From Candidatus Limnocylindrales bacterium (GTDB lineage: Bacteria; Desulfobacterota; Binatia; UBA1149; CAITLU01), in NCBI GenBank assembly GCA_035571835.1, contig DATNBU010000017.1:232687-296686 (forward strand): DNA of 64,000 nucleotides. The letters are read 5' to 3'. Positions 63,151 to 64,000 of the stretch are shown here, one piece after another; position 1 is the stretch's first letter, and each line of letters opens with the position of its first letter. A program made the translations under genes and the position numbers. The notes beneath the pieces are model-generated. The model saw nothing but the letters and a program-made list of their open reading frames with translations. It did no database searches and was not told the DNA's origin.

Positions 63151-64000
63151 ACAGACTTTTCCGTTTTTTCCTCGCCGTTCTGGCGGTCCTGGCGCCGGCA
63201 GGTTACGCCGGCGCGCATTCGAGCACGCCGGTGCTGATCCAGGTCACGCGGAACACTGTGGGCGAGATCGAGGCGCCGAAGATTCGCTCGCAGCAGGGCA
63301 GCTCGATCGTGTTCGTCTCCGACGGCGACGTGCTCGGTCCCGGCACCGCGCCCGGTCACCGCGAAGTCTACATGTACAGCGCCGAGAGCGGCGCGATCAC
63401 GAGGATCACCAATACGGTCGCCGGCGAGAGCTATGAAGCTTCGCGCGAGACCGACGACGTCAACAGCGGCCGCGACGTGCTGGTCGCATTCGTCTCGACG
63501 GGCGATTTCGATCCGTCCGTCGGCAACGCCGACCACAATCCGGAAATCTTCCTGTGGTTCGAGCAAGACGGCTCGTTCCTGCAGGTGACCGACACCGTGG
63601 CGCCGGTCGTCAACGGCGAAGTGTACGCGAGCGAAAGCGGCAAATGCCTGACGTTCCGCAGCAACGCCGATCTCGACGACAACGACGGCTCGGACGTCGG
63701 AAATCCCGGCAGGGGTTTCGGGAACGCGGACGGAAGCGACGAGGTCTTCAACCTGTCGTTTGGCGACAACGATCTCGACCGCAACTTCTGGGTCACGACG
63801 CAGGTCAGCAACGGGCCGGCGGGCACGGCGAGCTCGCATCCGGTGGTCGGAGGCTACTGGTTCACGCGCCAGTGCCGCTCGAATGCGTACCAGTCCGATC
63901 ACGACCAGCTCGGCAACGGCTCGTCGGGGTCGCACATCTACAACTACACGAAGAACACGGGCGTGATCGAGCAGCTGTCCAAGCCCGGCGCCGGCATCAA
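63147..64000 (+). CDS. Secreted beta-propeller-like (PD40/TolB-type) protein, 3' end cut by window
   Basis: The ATG at 63147 overlaps the SASA stop. The visible 284 residues have a signal peptide (about 3-22) and repeated blocks such as SSIVFVSDGDVLGPG, EVYMYSAESGAITRITNTVAGES and EIFLWFEQDGSFLQVTDT, which resemble WD40-like PD40 beta-propeller strands. The gene continues past 64000. Function unknown; coupling to the esterase suggests a shared extracellular or periplasmic role. Confidence 0.7.
   Translation, partial: MNRLFRFFLAVLAVLAPAGYAGAHSSTPVLIQVTRNTVGEIEAPKIRSQQGSSIVFVSDGDVLGPGTAPGHREVYMYSAESGAITRITNTVAGESYEASRETDDVNSGRDVLVAFVSTGDFDPSVGNADHNPEIFLWFEQDGSFLQVTDTVAPVVNGEVYASESGKCLTFRSNADLDDNDGSDVGNPGRGFGNADGSDEVFNLSFGDNDLDRNFWVTTQVSNGPAGTASSHPVVGGYWFTRQCRSNAYQSDHDQLGNGSSGSHIYNYTKNTGVIEQLSKPGAGI

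Overview
The window is 64 kb of high-GC bacterial chromosome (most third codon positions are G or C, genes are tightly packed, with many 4-base ATGA or GTGA overlaps). I count about 57 protein genes. I see no RNA gene, CRISPR array, prophage or complete insertion sequence. The gene mix suggests a member of the Binatota/deltaproteobacterial radiation with a methylotrophic lifestyle: tryptophylquinone amine dehydrogenase, an F420-type luciferase-like oxidoreductase, two DUF1329 proteins, Roadblock proteins, phosphatidylcholine synthase, a Cys-rich dockerin-like secreted protein and a histone-fold protein. This placement is inference from gene content only; no marker gene for taxonomy is present.

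Layout. 1-6.0 kb: end of an alkyl-DHAP-synthase-like flavoprotein, glycerol kinase, HAD phosphatase, a LOG-family protein on the other strand, then a membrane protein, a TonB-like protein and a zinc-finger/histone-fold protein in one run. 6.1-13.3 kb: MAPEG protein, glycolate oxidase glcDEF, a divergent serine/alanine-glyoxylate-type aminotransferase, MltA. 13.3-18.9 kb: release factor 3, then mauB-E-D-A plus a monohaem cytochrome c. 18.9-28.3 kb: metallo-beta-lactamase-fold hydrolase, two SDRs, an alpha/beta hydrolase, phosphatidylcholine synthase, MscS channel with a cyclic-nucleotide-binding tail, PMT-like glycosyltransferase and a divergent isocitrate/isopropylmalate-dehydrogenase relative. 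28.3-38.0 kb: a polyamine locus, with class III aminotransferase, potA and a VOC protein on the minus strand, and a GNAT-like protein, acetylpolyamine-amidohydrolase-like protein, potC, potD, potB and a second GNAT-like paralogue on the plus strand. 38.4-46.1 kb: DUF1329 protein, a 69-aa protein, a 1054-aa coiled-coil protein built from 156-residue repeats, two Roadblock/LC7 proteins and a dCache-HAMP receptor with no output domain, closed by a strong terminator. 46.1-54.4 kb: NTF2-like protein, nitronate monooxygenase, methyltransferase, iron alcohol dehydrogenase, second DUF1329 protein and the large Cys-rich secreted protein. 54.5-64.0 kb: acetyltransferase, cyclase, luciferase-like oxidoreductase, PhyH dioxygenase, ferritin-like protein, a globin-coupled histidine kinase divergent from an NtrC-type regulator, a SASA esterase and a truncated beta-propeller-like protein.

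How the genes work together. GlcDEF would make glyoxylate and the divergent aminotransferase would turn it to glycine. MauBEDA plus the cytochrome would oxidise a primary amine in the periplasm and pass the electrons to a cytochrome. The polyamine locus combines uptake (PotABCD), transamination and a possible acetylation/deacetylation cycle. The 40-46 kb operon is the best candidate for an undescribed system: it looks like a membrane-receptor/Roadblock/coiled-coil scaffold with no GTPase or kinase in the window.
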